From Acidobacteriaceae bacterium (lineage in GTDB: Bacteria > Acidobacteriota > Terriglobia > Terriglobales > Acidobacteriaceae): DNA of 5,040 nt. Below the pieces are notes generated by a model that had not been told where the DNA came from, did no database searches, and was given only the letters and a program-made list of their open reading frames with translations. The position numbers and the translations under genes were made by a program. Position 1 is the first letter of the stretch. Every line of letters starts with the position of its first letter. Where the stretch lies: positions 1 through 5,040 of the forward strand of contig PLSH01000358.1 in NCBI GenBank assembly GCA_003165095.1, given 5' to 3'. This document shows, in pieces, positions 4,409 through 5,040 of the stretch.

Positions 4409-5040
4409 ATGGCAGCAGACGCGGTCAGTCTTCCCATTTCCCCGGTTGCGGGCGCCGGCGCTTTAGGCTGGCCTGCCAGCCGGAGGGTACAATCCTCAGC
4501 AGGCATGGGTGCAACCAGGGCAATGGGCGGTTCGAATCGCGATGGGTCGGCTCAGACACAGGAGCGCCTCCAGGCCCGCGAAGCGGAGATGGACCTCATC
4601 CGCGAGGCCCAGGCTGGGTCGCGTTCGGCCTTTGACGCGCTGGTCCGCCAATATGAGCACCAGGTGCTCCGGCTGGCGCTCCACCTTACCGGCTCCGAGC
4701 ACGACGCCGAGGACATTTACCAGGAAGCTTTCCTTAAAGCCTATCGGTATCTCGGAAATTTCCGCTTTGAATGCTCTTTCTATACATGGATTTACAGGAT
4801 CGTCACCAACCTCTGCTTGGATCAGTTGCGGCGTCGCAAAACCCGCCGCGAAGATCACGCGGTGATTGTGGACCGCGCCGGAGACGAGATCGACACCCTG
4901 GCCGCGGTCTCTGACGACCGGTCGTTTTCAAACCCCGCGCGCGAACTGGACCGCAAGCTTCTCGGCGAGAAGATCCAGGCCGCCCTCACTAAACTCACGC
5001 CGCGGGAACGGATGGTTTTTGAACTGAAGCACTACCAGGG
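4409..5040 (+). CDS. ECF-type RNA polymerase sigma factor (sigma-70 family), 3' end beyond the window
   Basis: The frame is open from 4409 to the window end (210 full codons). Numbering from ATG 4409, region 2 spans about 75-144: the core-binding helix has DAEDIYQEAFLKAYRYL at 99-115, and the -10 recognition part has FECSFYTWIYRIVTN followed by LCLDQLRRRK at 120-144. A charged linker follows. Region 4 begins at about 188, with LTPRERMVFELKHYQG at 195-210, before the helix-turn-helix that would bind -35 elements. Lack of regions 1 and 3 marks it as an ECF factor. It would direct RNA polymerase to a specific, unknown regulon. The start is uncertain. ATG 4409 has GGAG 6 bases upstream; ATG 4505 and ATG 4523 are in frame, with TACAAT at 4488-4493 upstream; ATG 4589 sits right at the conserved core. 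The low-complexity first 50 residues are not family-conserved as far as I can tell. An anti-sigma gene may follow outside the window. Confidence 0.92.
   Translation, partial: MAADAVSLPISPVAGAGALGWPASRRVQSSAGMGATRAMGGSNRDGSAQTQERLQAREAEMDLIREAQAGSRSAFDALVRQYEHQVLRLALHLTGSEHDAEDIYQEAFLKAYRYLGNFRFECSFYTWIYRIVTNLCLDQLRRRKTRREDHAVIVDRAGDEIDTLAAVSDDRSFSNPARELDRKLLGEKIQAALTKLTPRERMVFELKHYQ
4466..4493 (+). promoter_or_regulatory. Inverted repeat plus TACAAT box inside the 5' part of the sigma frame
   Basis: GGCTGGC (4466-4472) and GCCAGCC (4475-4481) form a near-perfect palindrome with a 2-base centre. TACAAT (4488-4493), one mismatch from the -10 consensus, follows and lies 11 bases before ATG 4505. 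If real, this is an operator in the promoter spacer and favours a start at 4505. No good -35 was found at the correct distance. If translation starts at 4409, the palindrome is simply coding sequence. Confidence 0.35.

Noticed and set aside
4526..4541. GGTTCGAATC resembling a tRNA T-loop
   Set aside because: No matching 5-base T stem, acceptor stem, or anticodon arm could be laid out around it, and it lies in the sigma reading frame.
4496..4858. Minus-strand frame opposite the sigma factor
   Set aside because: Antisense to conserved sigma region 2; no motif.
1..5040. A new multi-gene defence or metabolic system
   Set aside because: Apart from vapBC and one orphan secreted protein, all genes are well-known single functions without operon linkage that would suggest a joint system.

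Overview
The window (about 5 kb, GC-rich, mixed orientation) looks like a chromosomal segment from an acidobacterium-like soil bacterium. This is an inference from three things: the style of the short gnd and zwf genes, an ECF sigma factor with a strongly conserved FECSFYTWIYRIVTNLCLD block, and intergenic regions carrying short tandem repeats with a 7-base period. No database search was possible, so the taxonomic call is tentative.

Layout. Positions 1-405 are the 3' end of a short-type 6-phosphogluconate dehydrogenase gene (gnd). After an 81-base, repeat-bearing gap comes a complete glucose-6-phosphate dehydrogenase gene (zwf, 487-2049). Together these are the two dehydrogenases of the oxidative pentose phosphate pathway. 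Next, on the minus strand, is a complete VapBC-type toxin-antitoxin pair: an AbrB-fold antitoxin at 2525-2770 and a PIN-domain RNase toxin at 2114-2512. Just beyond it, at 2846-2932, is a second, slightly diverged copy of the last 27 codons of zwf, in the same orientation. The toxin-antitoxin module is therefore bracketed by the real zwf 3' end and a relic zwf 3' end, exactly 880 bases apart.

A heptad repeat follows (2938-2958), then a gene for a secreted protein of unknown function (3083-3682). The same heptad then reappears in inverted orientation (3706-3742). An RNase HI-family gene on the minus strand (3734-4195) ends inside that second repeat. A divergent intergenic region (4196-4408) leads to an ECF-type sigma factor gene on the plus strand, which runs off the right edge.

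Functionally, gnd and zwf supply NADPH or NADH and pentose phosphates. The toxin-antitoxin pair is a self-contained accessory module. RNase H and the sigma factor are housekeeping or regulatory genes not obviously linked to the rest. I see no new multi-gene system. The most notable observations are the duplicated zwf terminus bracketing the toxin-antitoxin module, a 16-base duplication at the toxin start that creates a tiny overlapping leader ORF, and paired inverted heptad arrays flanking the secreted-protein gene.
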